DNA of 64,000 bases from Colocasia esculenta. Taxonomy: Eukaryota; Streptophyta; Magnoliopsida; Alismatales; Araceae. Shown piece after piece: positions 11,661 to 25,641 of the stretch (position 1 is the stretch's first letter; every line of letters begins with the position of its first letter). Under the pieces are notes generated by a model. That model was not told the DNA's origin and made no database searches. It saw only the letters and a list, made by a program, of their open reading frames with translations. Made by a program: the position numbers and the translations under genes. The stretch is from contig CM024755.1 in assembly GCA_014218235.1 (NCBI GenBank), forward strand, positions 81,103,960-81,167,959, written 5' to 3'.

Positions 11661-12975
11661 ATCCTTGATATCTTCAATTTCATTCTTGAAATAAAAGTCT
11701 TCTTCTTCTTGCTAATAAATTCCTGCCTCTCACTTTGCATTGACACTTTGCTCTTCAAATCTTCTTCAATAATTCTCATGTTCATCTTGTGAGGGGGGGT
11801 TACATGATAGGGGGAGTCTTTATCTTTTCTTCACACTCTTTGTCTATTTTGATTCCCAAGCATGTGAATTAATGAGTCTTTATGATATTTCTATATGAGA
11901 GACTTTAAACGTAAAGACTAAAATATTTGTGCGCTTAGTTTAGTCTTAAAGATATAGCCTAAGAACAATTATATGACATTTTTTATGCTGAATTCATTTA
12001 AACTGAGTTGCAAAACACTTGTAGGCACATGAGTAGCATTAGTGTTTAACATGTGCATGTTTTAAAGCTTTACCTTTAACACATGTTAAGAATAATTTTT
12101 CTACACTCATGATCATGCCTATTCTAATCAATGTAAATCTGTTCCTAATTTTTTTTAAAAAAACAAATAGAAAGATACAAATATAGCAATGAAAACTTCA
12201 TTCTATCACTGAGTAACCGGGCTCATTTCACCTAAATAAGTGTCTTCGCTCGCGTCAAAATGTGATAATATATCTTTCAACTTTGTATAAGATAATGAAG
12301 GTTACACCGCTAAATAATCAGAGGGTCTTGTATTGGGTAAATGTGGCCTCTTGCACTGAAAAGTGAGATTTGACCAAGTTATTCTTGTATTCTCTTCAGA
12401 AAAATGAAAGTAAAACTTCAAGTATAAACATGACAGACTAAACATTGACCTAGATGAAGTTCTTGAAAATTGAGTTTAGAATTATTACTCTAAACTGTGT
12501 TAATTGTTTAGCTTCTAAACTCATGTGATAAACATTTTTGTCAACTCACATAGGTCACTTTCAATCTCATTTGCTTCATCTTTTTAATTGTATTCAAATT
12601 ATTAAATTTTGACATATGTTGTGATTGAGTGTCTTTGTTATTAAACTTTGTTGCATAATTTCAAGACACATTAATCTCTCTCTAATATTTTAATATCTAA
12701 TATCTCATAGATTCTGATCATTTCTGATACATCCATCTCCCAATTCCACTCCTTGCTTTCATGTCACTCATACTTTGATCTCCACCCATTGATGTCCTTT
12801 GGTATCCAATGTGTCTGCTATCATTTTCCTCTTACTCCATTGGTACCATCACAAGGGGAGAGTGTTCTGCCAAGGGGGTGACTACATTTGTCCTTGATTA
12901 AGGGGGAGAGAGAGTTTTTTGCTGTTGTCAAAAAGGGGGAGAAATTTCAATTGTTTGAGATTGTTTAATCCTCAT
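11661..12975 (+). other. 3' noncoding spacer of element G
   Basis: No reading frame is recognised. Several purine-rich runs occur (near 11790, 12855 and 12935). The stretch ends at the purine tract AAAAATAGGGAGAA directly before the LTR. In A and E this position holds the env-position ORF; here no trace of it is seen. Confidence 0.55.
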
Positions 12976-12990
12976 CAAAAATAGGGAGAA

Positions 12991-14654
12991 TGTTGAGCTA
13001 TGATTATGTGAATAACCTTAATCATTATTTTGACAATGATTGTTTTGATTTGTTGTGATGATGACATAATCCTTGTTCATCTTGTTGATATAACAATATC
13101 ATTGTTTTGTGATGAACTTAAGTGCTTTCATGTTGCATATCCTTTGATTGATGTTTGCAATTCATAGATACACTGACCACATTGAAAACTTGCTTAAACG
13201 AACATCGGATGTTCACATTTGGTCTTGAACAACCGAAATTGAGACTTCGATTATCATGTTTTGGTCGTAGTCAGTCGAAGTCAGGATTCGACTGGGACTT
13301 CAATTGATCATATTAGGTTGCAGTCAATCGAAGCTAGAATTTGAATGGGACTTCGACTGATCAGCTTTGGTCTTTGTCAATCGAAGTGGAACTTCGTCAT
13401 ATACAAAGTTAAGCTTCGGATATGACGAAGTCACTTCGACTGATCAAGATAGATTTGTTACTGTGACTTTGGATGTTCACATTTACACTTGGTCAGTCGA
13501 AGAAATGGGACTTCATATATTCATGTTATAGTCTTTTCCAGCCAAAGTTAAACATCGATTGTTGATCATTATAGTCTTTGCCAGCCAAAGTTAAACATTG
13601 ATTGTTGATCAACTTAAACATCGATTGCCTTATGTTAGATATTGATTGCTTCATGTTTAAACATCGATTGCTTCATGTTTAAACATCGATTGCCTCATGT
13701 TAGACATCAATTGCTTCATGTTTAAACATCGATTATTTAAACATCGATTGTTGATCAACTTAAAGATCGATTGCCTCATGTTAGACATCGATTGCTTCAT
13801 GTTTAAAAATCGATTGTCTAAACATCGATCATTGATCAACTTAAACATCTATTGTCTCATGTTAGACATCGATTCCCTTATGTTTAACATCGATTGTCTC
13901 ATATCGATTGTTGTAAGTCTTACATCGATTGCTGTTATAAATTGATGCATATAATTGTCTTTTCTTCTAAATAATTAAAAATGTCATCTAGGCATGATAT
14001 CATGTGATTGACACGTGTCTCACCTAAAGCACTTGGTACTCACGTGTTCCCAAGCACTAGGTCACATGATTAGGGCTATACATATGCCCATATCCCTTCT
14101 AGAAAAGAGGTGAGGAAGAAGTGGGAAAAAGGTGCACTCAAAAAGAGGAGAAGAGCATCCGCCGCTAGGAGAAGTAGAGAAAGAAGAGCTGAGCATTTGG
14201 GAAAAACTCATCAAAGTTGAGAGAGCTACTAGATTGAAGGAATTCATTGTTCTTCTTCCTGATCTGGAGAACCGGCCTTAAAGGAATAGTGTCAAATTCC
14301 TCAAGTTTCTTCGTAGTCCAAGTGTTCTCTAGTTTGAGACCACATTCAAATGTTCTCCATCTGTGTGTATGTTTTTGTATATTGATTGATCTATACAAGT
14401 GTTCTGTGAAGACTAATCTCTATCAGAGAGTGTGTTTGATTGTGTGTGTGTGTTTTGAGTTGTTTGCTCAAGTGTGTGAACTGAGCCGTCGTGCTCTAAG
14501 TGTGTGTTGTATCTCTTTTAAGAGATAGTGTGTGGTTTAATCCTTACAGTGGTGAGGGGTGGATGTAGGAATCACTTATTGTGATCTCCGAACTGCCTTA
14601 AAAATCTCTTGTGCACTGTGGTTTGCTTGTGTGATTATGATGTTAATCGCATAT
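12991..14654 (+). repeat. 3' LTR of element G, first part
   Basis: It starts TGTTGAGC right after the purine tract at 12976-12990. It carries a minisatellite (13545-13935) and two hairpins (14542-14557 and 14568-14589) homologous in position to those of A, B, E and F. Element B interrupts it at CATAT 14650-14654; the LTR continues at 33026. Confidence 0.75.
13545..13935 (+). repeat. Minisatellite in element G LTR, ACATCGATTG core
   Basis: About 16 irregular units combine ACATCGATTG with TTTCATGTTTAA or CTCATGTTAG. Open frames read through it on both strands are by-products of the repeat. Confidence 0.85.
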
Positions 14655-16800
14655 TGTTGCCCAGTTAGGTAGCCCAGAGGGGGGGGGGGTGAATGGGTCT
14701 TTAAAAATTTATCAGCTAATACCTGTTCAATAAAAATGTTCACAGAGAAATACACTTTGATGGATGTTAGTTATAGTTAGAATAATCAACAATCACACAT
14801 AGAGCAATCACACAACACAAGAATTATCCTAGTTCAGAACTTCAGATCTCCTCTTCTTAGGAGTCCTACGTCCAGTCCCTGAGCAATATATCAGGATTTC
14901 ACTACCAAGGGTACTGTCCCCCTTAAGGACCCTTACACCCAGCCGCAGCTAGTCTTCCTTCACACGAAGGGAAATACAAACACCCTTGATGCCCCACCAG
15001 GTCTTCCTTCACAACAGAAGGGAACACACACCCTGGATTCCACCAGGTCTTCCTTCACACACGAAGGGAACAACACCTGAAAAATGTTCAAGAGGAAGAC
15101 GCCCCTAGATCAAGCTTATAGAGCACACTTGATCTGAAGCAAGGACTGAGAAGAACAAGATTTACAATAATGGATTCTTCTCAGAACAAGAAGCTCTCTC
15201 ACAGATCTACACTAAGCACAGAGAGCTAGAGCTGAAACTAATAGAAGTGTTTGCTTGGCTTTCAGAGAGGTTGAAGACGATTTCACTTGGTATTCCTTGG
15301 TTCTCTGTATCTTCTTTTGAATCTTCAATCTCCTTTTATATCATTCTTTTCAAATTCGAACGTTGAAGTGCCCGTTGTCTCTATGCATAAGTGTACGTTA
15401 GACTGCTTGACACTTGGAAGCTTCCAGTCAACAGTCCTTTATCCTTTCATGCACGCAAAGAGAGAGAGAGAGAGAGAGAGCGAGTGGATCTTCTGTGATC
15501 TTATTTGGCTTCTATTTTGTCCAACGTTGTATGACGAATGTTGTCAGAGAGTTGCATACATTAAATGCTAAACAGTAGACAGCTAGGCTGTCTCTTGTTG
15601 TCTGTCAACGTCAGAATGAATGTTAATCAAAATAGTAATGCCATTTTGTTGTTCAAAAAAAAATGTTTTCAGAAAAGATATGATAATAGAAAATATCATC
15701 TGCATGAATACAGAGATACGTTCAGAGTAATAAATGCACAGAGGTAAGAGGGATATGTACGAAGACTTTGACTATTCAATCCTTTGAAAGGATAAGTCAT
15801 GTGTCAAATTGATTAATATGAAATCGATGCATTTATGACTTATGAAATCGTTATGCAACCAAATCATTGTCACTTAACAGCAAACCGTTATGAGATATAA
15901 AAGAATCGTTGTGATCAAGGTGATATAATCAAATCGTTATGAGATATGAAAGAATCGTTGTGATCAAGGTGATATAATCAAATCGTTATGAGATATGAAA
16001 GAATCGTTGTGATCACTAAGGAAATCGTCACGATGACTAAAGGAATCGTTACGAAAGCAAGTCGTTATGATGACTAAAGGAATCGTTACGAGAGCAAGTC
16101 GTTATGATCACTAAAGGAATCGTTACGAAAGTAAGTCGTTATAATGACTAAAGGAATCGTTACGAGAGCAAGTCGTTATGATCACTAAAGGAATCATTAC
16201 GATAGCAAATCGTTACGATAACTAAAGAAATCGTTACGAGAGTAAGTCGTTACGATGACTAAAGGAATCGTTACGAAAGCAAGTCGTTACGATGGCTAAA
16301 GGAATCGTTACGAGAGCAAGTCGTTACGATGACTAAAGAAATCGTTATGAAAGCTAGTCGTTATGATCACTAAAGAAATCGTTACGATAGCAAATCGTTA
16401 CGATAACTAAAGGAATCGTTACGAGAGCAAGTCGTTATGATGACTAAATGAATCGTTACGAAAGCAAGTTGTTATGATGACTAAAGGAATTGTTACGAAT
16501 ACTTATCAAATCGTTAAAGCATATAATGAATCCTTATGATTATGGAATCGTTATAAAGAAAAGAAATTGTTATGGCTTAGTACAAATCAATGTATTTAGA
16601 CAAATATGCTTCTACAGTATGAAGATTCTTACCTGTTTTGGCTTGTTTCCTTTGGTCTTATTTCCTGTGCTTAAGACTTGTAGAAAATAGGTTAGTGACC
16701 TTAATTAAGGGTTTGATAATTATCAAAATAACATGGTTTTGTTAATCACCAAAATAAAAATGTAATTAATTTAAATTACATGGGGATAGACTGTTCATCA
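14655..16800 (-). repeat. 3' LTR of element B
   Basis: This 2146-bp LTR is bounded by TGTTGCCC and TTCATCA (plus strand). It contains the stem-loop block (about 14853-15075), a TATA box (TATAAAA on the minus strand, 15334-15340), an AG dinucleotide run (about 15460-15480) and the minisatellite. It is longer than its partner mainly through extra minisatellite and SSR differences. Confidence 0.92.
15870..16570 (-). repeat. Minisatellite in element B LTR, ATCGTTACGA core
   Basis: Tandem units of about 35-37 bp read GGAATCGTTACGAGAGCAAG followed by TCGTTATGATGACTAAA, with variants. The near-palindrome TCGTNACGA recurs throughout. The homologous array in the other LTR is at 32130-32840. Confidence 0.9.
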
Positions 16801-16816
16801 ATATCCCCCTTTTTGG
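16801..16816 (-). other. Polypurine tract of element B
   Basis: On the minus strand CCAAAAAGGGGGATAT directly precedes the 3' LTR. It is the same tract as in A and E. Confidence 0.85.
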
Positions 16817-17017
16817 TGATGATAAAACTTCAACAAACTTCAGCAAATAGCCAGATAAGCCTACATTTAAATTCTGAAATTTTTTGCAATAGTTCACCAT
16901 ATGTATTTCAAAGCTTGCAATAGTTCTCCCCCTTTTTGTCAGTAAGCAAAAAGATACAAGGAAGGACAAAGAAGAGAGAAACATCTGAATGAGAAAAGAG
17001 ACAACAATTGTATTCAT

Positions 17018-20000
17018 TTAATACTGTGGAGGTACAGGGAGATAAAAGGCAGGAGAGAGGAGGGAGGCATAGTGAGAAATGGTTTCCCATGCCTGCTCTT
17101 CCTGCTTCTCAAACATTTGACGAAAGACACCAGGAGCAGGAGAGTACTTTGGTCCCATGGACGGAGCCATCTTCTTGACATGGAGAGCTAACTGTTCATC
17201 AAGAAAATTGGCATAAGCATCTCTATCAAGGGAGGCTCTGTAGAGGGTCACTGTCCCAAAACTGGCACAAGCAAGGAATTGATCAACTGAAATGGGATAG
17301 AGGTTCTGCTTGGCCTTCAACTCTTGACAAAGGGCTACATAGACTTTATATATTTCAACCCAAGTCCTGAAAGAATCCTGGACCAAGTGAATAGAATTCA
17401 TGTCCAAGAAAGTAGCTGCAGAAACTGGAGGGTGACCTTCCCTGGCCTGGGATTCATTAAGATCTAACAGTTACTGAGCAGAGAGAGGGTAAAATCTGGC
17501 CCAATTTAAAGGGGTTAATCTCTCACATTCTGACAAAATGGGAGCAAGAAGCTCAGCACTGACATGGCCCTGGTGATATTCTCTGAAGAGAAATCTATGA
17601 AACGCAACCAGAAAGCCCTTTTGTATCTTAATTCGGCCCATAACTCTGGTAAAACGTTCAAAAATTATTGACCCAACAGTTGATTCCATTACCAGAGAGT
17701 GAATAGGTGGAAGCAAGATTTCCTCTGGCACTTGAAGGGTGGCAAAATCGACTTGGATAGCTTCAGTGTGGGCTACGGCTGAACCAAGTGCACTGATGGC
17801 CTGCTTAAACTGACTGAATTGGACCTCAGGGAGTCGATGGACATATCTATAGTTGTTGAAGAGTTGGAAGTGCCTGTCCATCTTGATCTCCTTCTGAATG
17901 AATGGGGCCCAACAATTCTTGTGATGAATTTGGAACCATTCTGAGAGAGTCAGAGAATGGTCCCTTGGAGGGAATCTAGCAGACTTAGCTAGAAGAAATT
18001 TGTTGTACAGCTCTTTGTGCCCCCTAGCCCATTGCTCTTCAGTCTTGGAATGAGCAATAGAGAAGATTTTGGATTTTTCCGATTTGGTTAGAGAGGTATA
18101 GGGTAGAATGACATTCAGGTGGTCTGAAAGGTTAAGAAAAGGAAGGTTGATGATAGTAGCAAAAACAACATTCTGAAGATATTCTCTATATAGTGGTTTA
18201 TTTATGTTGCCTACTGTGAGAGAAAACCACAGAGGGGGAAAGCTAGGTTCAGAGGAAAGAGAGGAGGCTTTCCTCTTCTTAGGAGCAGAACTAGAAGAAT
18301 CTGCCCTATGGATATGATGCCCAACCTTCAGTATAGACCGGAGGATGACTTCTTCAAACTCATCCTTGACTTTCCCAAGATAGGGAGATTCAAGTTGAGC
18401 ATCCTCAGGAATTATAGTAATGAAAGAGGGTGGTAGAGAAGGATGTAGAAGGGAGTGTGAGGTAGTAGGTGGGATATCTGATGGTCCTGAGGATGGTGGA
18501 CCAGAAGAGGAGGAGGCTCCAGCTGATGATGATACTGGAGGAACCTCAAAATTAGGTGGAGGTGTAGAAATGGGTGTTGAAGATGCAGGGGATGAAGTGG
18601 ATTGAGAAGGAAAAGGTATCAGTGAAGAGATGGTTCTGGGTTGAGGTTTCTTGAAAGTCTGAGGTGCAGGTGGGGCTGTGGATGATGAAGGTGGTGATGG
18701 AGGTACTGGGGTCTGAGTGGAGGAAGGAGCTGGGGGCTCAGGAGCTACAACTTCTTCTTCTTCAGCTACTTGCTGCACAGACTCTGACTCCAAAGGCCCT
18801 GATGGCCCTGACACCTTCTCAGCTGGCCTTGAAGGCCCTTGCACTTGCTCAACTGGCCCTGATGGCCCTGAACCACTGACCTCTGCCTGTGAACTAGCTG
18901 CTGCTGGCCCTGATGGCCCTGCCACTTGCTCATCTGGCCCAGATGGCCTTGGAATATCTTCTTCACTACTTTGAGCAGCAGGAGGTGGAGGAGGAGGAGC
19001 TTGGGCTCCAACTACCTTCAAAATCTCAGAAAGCATTGTCTTCATGCTTCCTAACTCCTTATTGAACTATCTTACAACATTCTTTACTTGAGACAACTCC
19101 TTGGATGTGGATGCCTGGCTCATGAAAATAGAGTTTACATCAGACTGAACTGAGCACAAGATCTCCCCTTGAGCATCCAATTTTTCTATGACAGGCCTCA
19201 AATTGATGACTAATTTTTGTCTTATCTGCCTTTGAAAAGGAGTGTCTGCAATGAGAGGGACATCTAGTACTGCTGCTGCTTTTCCTTTCTCACTGGCATG
19301 GACCACTAGAGGCTGCTGATCCTGGTCATCTTCTGAACCTGATGAACTAGCAGTCTCTCCTTCTCTGAACTGATTCTCTGGGGGGTTTTCATTTCCCTCC
19401 CCCTGAGTCTTACTGCCCTTTTCAACACCAACTTCTTCTTCAGTAGTCACAGATTCCATAGGAACATTGGGTTGTGCTGCTGCTTCTTCTTGGACTGGGA
19501 GGTCTTCTGAAGGAACTTGTAGCGACCCTCATTATACCGGTACGGTTATACCAACCCACGTCGGTATAGCGAGCGTTGCCATAGTGGGACATTTACCCAA
19601 CAATAACATTCAGCTGAGATACACGTGAATATAAGAACAGAGTAGCGGAAGTAAAAGGATCACTGTCTTCATTTCATTCATCATCCACATTTAAACATAC
19701 ATGGTTTGATAACATTTAAGAACTAAAAGTCCACATAATTAAATTGCTGAAAATTTAAAACATAAATGTCCACACTTATACATTCTTCCATGATAAAGAT
19801 AGTACAATGTTCAATTTTCGTACTATGAAAATCACAAAGGTCACTAGAATTCCAGCAATGCTCTAATCTCCGCGCTCGGAGTCGGTCTCCAACGTCTCCT
19901 CCACTAGTGTCTCGTCACCAACTACACCTGTACGCCGAAGCAAGTAGTGAGTCTAAAAGACTCAGCAAGTAATTCTACACATACCGTACATGCACGTATC

Positions 20001-23000
20001 ATAGTAGGTTCTACATGCACATTCACGAGGCACAACATGTAGCATGCTTGGCATTTAAATTTACAACCTATCATGGTGAATCTACAATTTAAACACATGG
20101 ACTATGCTTTCAGATTTGCAGAAATAGAATCACCTATCACATGCTTTCTATTCATTTCTCACATAAAAATCTACCTTCAACCAACTAAGACATGAAAGCC
20201 CGTAACATACATTTCCAAACATGCATGAAAGGAAACACACCTAACATGGAATCTACACATTACTACGCATATACATGACCATTTTACATGCTTTAAGCTT
20301 GCTGATTTTACATGCTCAAGTAACCATAATCTAATACATGAGAGCTACAACAATGATTAAATCACAACATGTGAACAATCGATTATGGAAATTGTTTATA
20401 CATGCTTAACAATTATCCCTAGCATGGATTCTAGTCATTTTGCATACATAAACATGATCATAACATAGTAAAGCTATTGTTTGAGTATGGTTTCAGATTT
20501 GTCCTAACATGGATTACACACTCACATCCTCACATTTTGGTTTCAAATTTTACACAATTTCCAATTCGCATAATTTACACTTTACACATACACTTTTACA
20601 CATTGTTCACATTCACATTTTTCACATGAACACATGCACATTTACACATTCACATTTAGTGCCGTGACACATAGTCCAAACCACCAAAGAAGGACACAAA
20701 CACATCACATCACATAGACGCCATCTAGGCAACACAATGGCGACTCTTGGACTGCGCAGACCGGGAGAACAAGTCTCCACCCTAACCAGTGGTACTTGTC
20801 CACCTCCAGGATTTCCCCCTAATGCCCTTAGGGTCACTTACACATTGAACCTTCTTAGGGGGACTTTTCCCTGATACGGTTCCACTGCCCTCTGTGGAAG
20901 CAATGTCACACTTGGCACAATTTACACATTACACGTTTTTACCGTTTTTAACACATAAGCTTACACATATCATTCTCATTTCATTCACTTTCTCACTCAC
21001 ATGCACATTTCTCTGTTTTTCCTAACATGGCACTACAATTACAGAATCTTAGCACTCAGAAAAATTGCGCTAATCAGGTGGCTATACACAAAACAAATCA
21101 TTTTACAACGGCATGCATTAGTTTCACAATTTCACATGGGAATTTCATATTGTATCATCTACTAGTCCAAATGACCTGAAATTTTAACCACAGGTTATTT
21201 TCGGGTTTAGGATCCCACATGCAAAATTTCAGATTTTTCTGAGCTAAAACGGAATTACAGAAAATCTAACATTAATTTCACATGCTATCCGCAATTCGAT
21301 TTAACATGGAGTTAAACACAAGCACAGTTTTAACCATTCACTGTCTGAACCCTAACAGGCATGGAACCACATAATTTATTCTTGAATTTATTGGGTAATA
21401 CATGATTTACTGAAGATTTATCATGATCTACGCAAAATTTCTATTTCCCAAGCAATATTTCCTCTAATTCACACAAGTATGGGAAAAATCTCAGAAATTT
21501 AGAACAGGGACTGAACCTCACATGCATAATCCTCACAAATTAGGGTATTTAGACTTGTCCTAAATCATGCAAACATGGTTTAACAAGATTAAAACTCATC
21601 ACACATGTATCTTCATGAAATAATTAAGTCCTATCATTCGTGATAATCCATCCACACACCACATTCACTAGTATACATAGTACATAGGAGATTATATTAT
21701 ATCCTCATCGTGAAACATATCGAAAATATCCACATAAAAGGGCAGAACAGCTTGATGTTCTGCTCAGATGAACTTGGCGGCGGTCTCTGGCCGTTCCAGA
21801 AGTGGACGGCCAGATCGCTGGACGCACACCTGGAGCTTGGCGTCAAGGCATTGACGCCGAGTTCCTGTCTGTGCAGAAACACAGACCGAGCTCAAATAAA
21901 AAGGGTGAAAGAGGGGATCCAAAACACGAGGAAAATGTATAAAAATGATAAACCCATCCTAGACACATACATGAACACTATGGGTAGGGTACTTGCCTTT
22001 AGAAAAATACGTCAATGGATCTAGGGCTTAGAGAAGCTCTCCTTGGGCAGTCCCAAGAAGTTGCAAAACACCCTCCAAGATCACCTCCCTCCGGGTTCTT
22101 GAATGAAGATGGCTTCAAGGTACGGTCGGGGAAGTCTTCCTCGATGATCTAGCAAGTTCCTTGTTGCAGCAGAACGCCGGATGAAGCCTTGGATCGCCGG
22201 ATTGGAGCCTCCAAAGTCCGATCTTTGCACAGCTCCGAGCTAGGGTTTTCTCTCCTCTTCCTCTCTTGTAAAAAGGCAAGGAGAAGGGTTGGGGGAGCAA
22301 TTTCGGGTTTAGATATATGGGAGAGGCTTCTCCTGACCCGAAATGCTGATGTGAACCCCATTCAAACCATTGGAGACAGCTCCCCAATGGTTGGGGTAGC
22401 TTGCTCCCGGAATTCTGGGCTCTGCAATGCATGCAGGTCAGAGAGGTTGGCGTCCACATCGTTAGACGCTGGGATTAGTGTTGGCGTCCATAGGGTGGAC
22501 GCTGACACCACATCGACGTCATGCTATTAACGCCAATATGGCCTTCGTCCAGAAGTCTAAAACATGCAGAAACCCATGCACATCATGTATATTTACATGT
22601 AATATCTATATAATTTTGTGCATACACTACCATCAAGCATTACATACATTATTTATACCTAAGCTATACACATACACACATAAGTATACTAATAATACAT
22701 ACGTAGATACATACATACGTACATATACGACACGAATTATTTACATGCAATACAATAATGCAATAAAATTCGAGGGCCTTACAGAACTTCAATGTGGCTT
22801 GATGCCATAACACTTTCTCCCTGAATATCCTCTACTACTGAATGCTCCCCCTCAATGGGAGCATCTTCCATCACTACATCTTCTTGAACTGATACTTGCT
22901 CCTGCTGGCTTGGAGCTTCTTCCATGAACACTTCTTCTGCCACTGATTCTGCTACATGAGACTCACTTGCCACTTGCTCCTCCTGAGAAATGGAGTCCAG

Positions 23001-23690
23001 TGGATTCCTAAGTAGAGTGGCTACTTGGGAAGATGGAAGAGGATCCTCTGGAGATTGCCCAAAGGGCTCAATGAAGTCAAGAGGAATGTCCTCAATCCTT
23101 CTGCTGCCTTCTTCCTCTGCTACTGCTGGCACTGCTGCTGCTGGAACTACTTGATCAATTGCTGCAGCTTCTGGCTCAACCACTGCCGCTGCTTCTGCTA
23201 CTGGTTCTAGGTCCTCTTGGGCTTCACCAATGATGGCTTCACCCTCAACCGCACCAGTCTTTGACCATACACCATTCACAACTAAAAATCCACTCTTTCT
23301 CAAATTTCTGGACCTGATGGCTTGGCCCATTTTCTCAGAAACATCACCAACTACGCTAATGCCAAAATGCTGGAAAATTCTTGTCAAGAGATGGGCATAA
23401 GGTAGTGAGATATTCAACTTACTCTTGGTGTCCCACACCTGAGAACTGGCAAACTTCATCCTCTCAATTATTAATTCTGCAGTGTTAATTTCCTAGTTCT
23501 GGATGGCCCAGAACATCAGGTCTGAATCTGCCCTAGCGCAGGTAGAGAAAGATGCACTCCTAGGAATAATAATCTGACAGATAATGAAGTGCAATAACCG
23601 ATTGAACGCACTAAGCTGGTTGATATCCAGCTTCCCATCCTTCAGCCTAAATTTCGACCAATAATCCCTAGCCCCTTGACTTGAGTGTCC
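17018..23690 (-). pseudogene. Element B env-position ORF, split by a solo LTR and N-terminally deleted
   Basis: Two parts are separated by the solo LTR at 19518-22783: 22789-23690 (N-proximal) and 17018-19517 (C-terminal). The order is a globular part with INQLSAFNRLLHF, an acidic Ala/Glu/Val linker, the helical SDVNSIFMSQ segment, a Gly-Pro/Ser-Pro-rich region, then LTLSEWF, FERFTRVM and a C-terminal FLDMNSIHL segment. In-frame stops are at 23493-23495, 19067-19069 and 17471-17473; otherwise each part keeps one frame. The N-terminus is lost in the deletion that abuts RT. Function is unknown. Confidence 0.75.
19518..22783 (-). mobile_element. Solo LTR 1, chromovirus (Tekay/Del-like) gypsy
   Basis: The 3266-bp noncoding unit is bounded by TGTAGCGACCC and CCTTACA (plus strand) with GAACT on both sides (19513-19517 and 22784-22788). 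The minus-strand start TGTAAGGCCCTCGAATTT resembles the TGTAACACCC start of the other solo LTR here. No internal region or second LTR is present, so it is a solo LTR from LTR-LTR recombination. The clade name is inferred from terminal motif and length. Confidence 0.8.
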
Positions 23691-25641
23691 ACAGAGTGGA
23701 CTCCACTGTGACCAGTGGCTTGGAATTTTCGAATCCAAATTTCTTCAAGAGCTCCTTGGTGTATTTAGCTTGACAGATGTGGGTGCCATCTCCTCCTTGC
23801 TTGATTTGTAATCCAAGGAAGTAGTTCAGCTCCCCCATCATGTTCATCTCAAATTCTCCCTGCATAAGCTTCTCAAAGTACTTGCAAAGAGATTCATCAG
23901 TAGATCCAAAAATTATGTCATCTACATAAATTTGTACTAGTATGTGCTTGACCTTTGACTTTATAAATAAAGTGTTGTCTACTTGTCCTCTAGTGAAGCC
24001 ATGGTTTAATAAGAAGGAACTAAGCCTTTCATACCAGGCTCTAGGTGCTTGCTTTAAACCATATAATACTTTATGAAGTTTAAAAATATGATTTGGAAAT
24101 TCTGTATCATCAAAACCTGGAGGTTGTTCAACATACACTTCCTCCTTAATAAAACCATTTAAAAATGCGGACTTGACATCCATTTGAAATAATTTTAAAT
24201 CTAGAGCAGATGCATATGCAAGTAAGATTCTAATAGCCTCAAGTCTAGCTATAGGTGCATAGGTTTCATCGAAATCTATGCCTTCCTCTTGGGAATAGCC
24301 TTGAGCTACCAATCTGGCCTTATTTCTTAAGATCACACCAGCTTCATCCAATTTATTTCTGAACACCCATTTGGTGCCAATAACTGGATGATCTGATGGT
24401 CTAGGAACAAGTGACCATACATGGTTTCTCTTGAACTGATTTAGTTCATCTTGTATGGCTAAAATCCAAGATCCATCAGTAAGAGCTTCATTGACTATTC
24501 TAGACTCTATTTGAGAAACAAAAGCTAGGTAATCACAAGGAATTACATTACCTCTTATTCTTACCCCTACAGTTGGATCACCAATGATGTTTTCAGGTGG
24601 GTGATCTTTCTTGTATCTCCATTCCTTTGGAAGATTTTCATGTTCAATGTCTATTTGTTGCAAGTCTTCCAGAGGTGGATCTTCCTTGTCCTCAATTGAT
24701 GTGTTCTTTAATTTCTTGGACAAATCATCTGCAACATCAATGTCACTATCTTCTTCCTTTCTCAAGGAAGGGTTAGTTTCATCAAAGATAATGTGCACAG
24801 ATTGCTCTATTAATAGTGTACGCTTATTAAATACTCTATAACCTTTAGGTTTAGAAGCATACCTCATGAAGATGTCTTCATCTGATTTGGCATCCAATTT
24901 ACCAATGTCTCTTTTGCCGTTGTTGTGGATGAAACATGGACAACCAAATGTCCTGAAATGACTGATCTTTGGCTTCTTTCCTTTGTACAGCTCATATGCA
25001 GTCTTCTTCAAGATAGGCCTAATCATCACTCTATTAATGATGTAGCTTGCTGTGTTCACTGCTTCGGCCCAGAAATACCTTGGTAAATCATATTCTGACA
25101 GCATTGTCTTTGCCATATCCAATAAGGTTCTATTCTTCCTCTCAGCAACTCCATTCTGCTGTGGTGTCCTTGGTGCTGAGAAGTTATGCTCAATCCCTTG
25201 GTCATCACAGAATTTTGAAAACTTTTCATTTTGGAACTCTCCTCCATGATCTGACCGGATTCCAACAATGCAATACTTCTTGTTCTTTTGTACTTTCCTG
25301 CTGAAACTTACAAAACTATCAAATGTATCATCTTTGTGTTCCAAGAAGGAAACCCATGTGAATCTGGAATAGTCATCTACAATCACAAATCCAAAATTCT
25401 TTCCTCCAAGACTGGTGGTCCTCATTGGTCCAAACAAATCCATGTGAAGAAGTTCTAAGGGTTTAGAGGTGGTTACCACAGTCTTTGACTTGAAGGAACT
25501 CTTAGTGTGCTTCCCTTTTGCACAAGGTCTGCAGATACCATCCATTTTAGTGCTGACCTTTGGCAGACCTTCCACAAGACTTCTCTTTCTGAGCTTGTTC
25601 ATGCCATCCAAACTGTAGTGGCCCAATCTTCTGTGCCATAG

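Noticed and set aside
13657..13945. Open frames on both strands in the ACATCGATTG array
   Set aside because: They consist only of translated tandem repeat; same reason for 6848-7075 and 27014-27262.
22115..22530. Overlapping frames on both strands
   Set aside because: They lie wholly inside solo LTR 1, which has no coding region.
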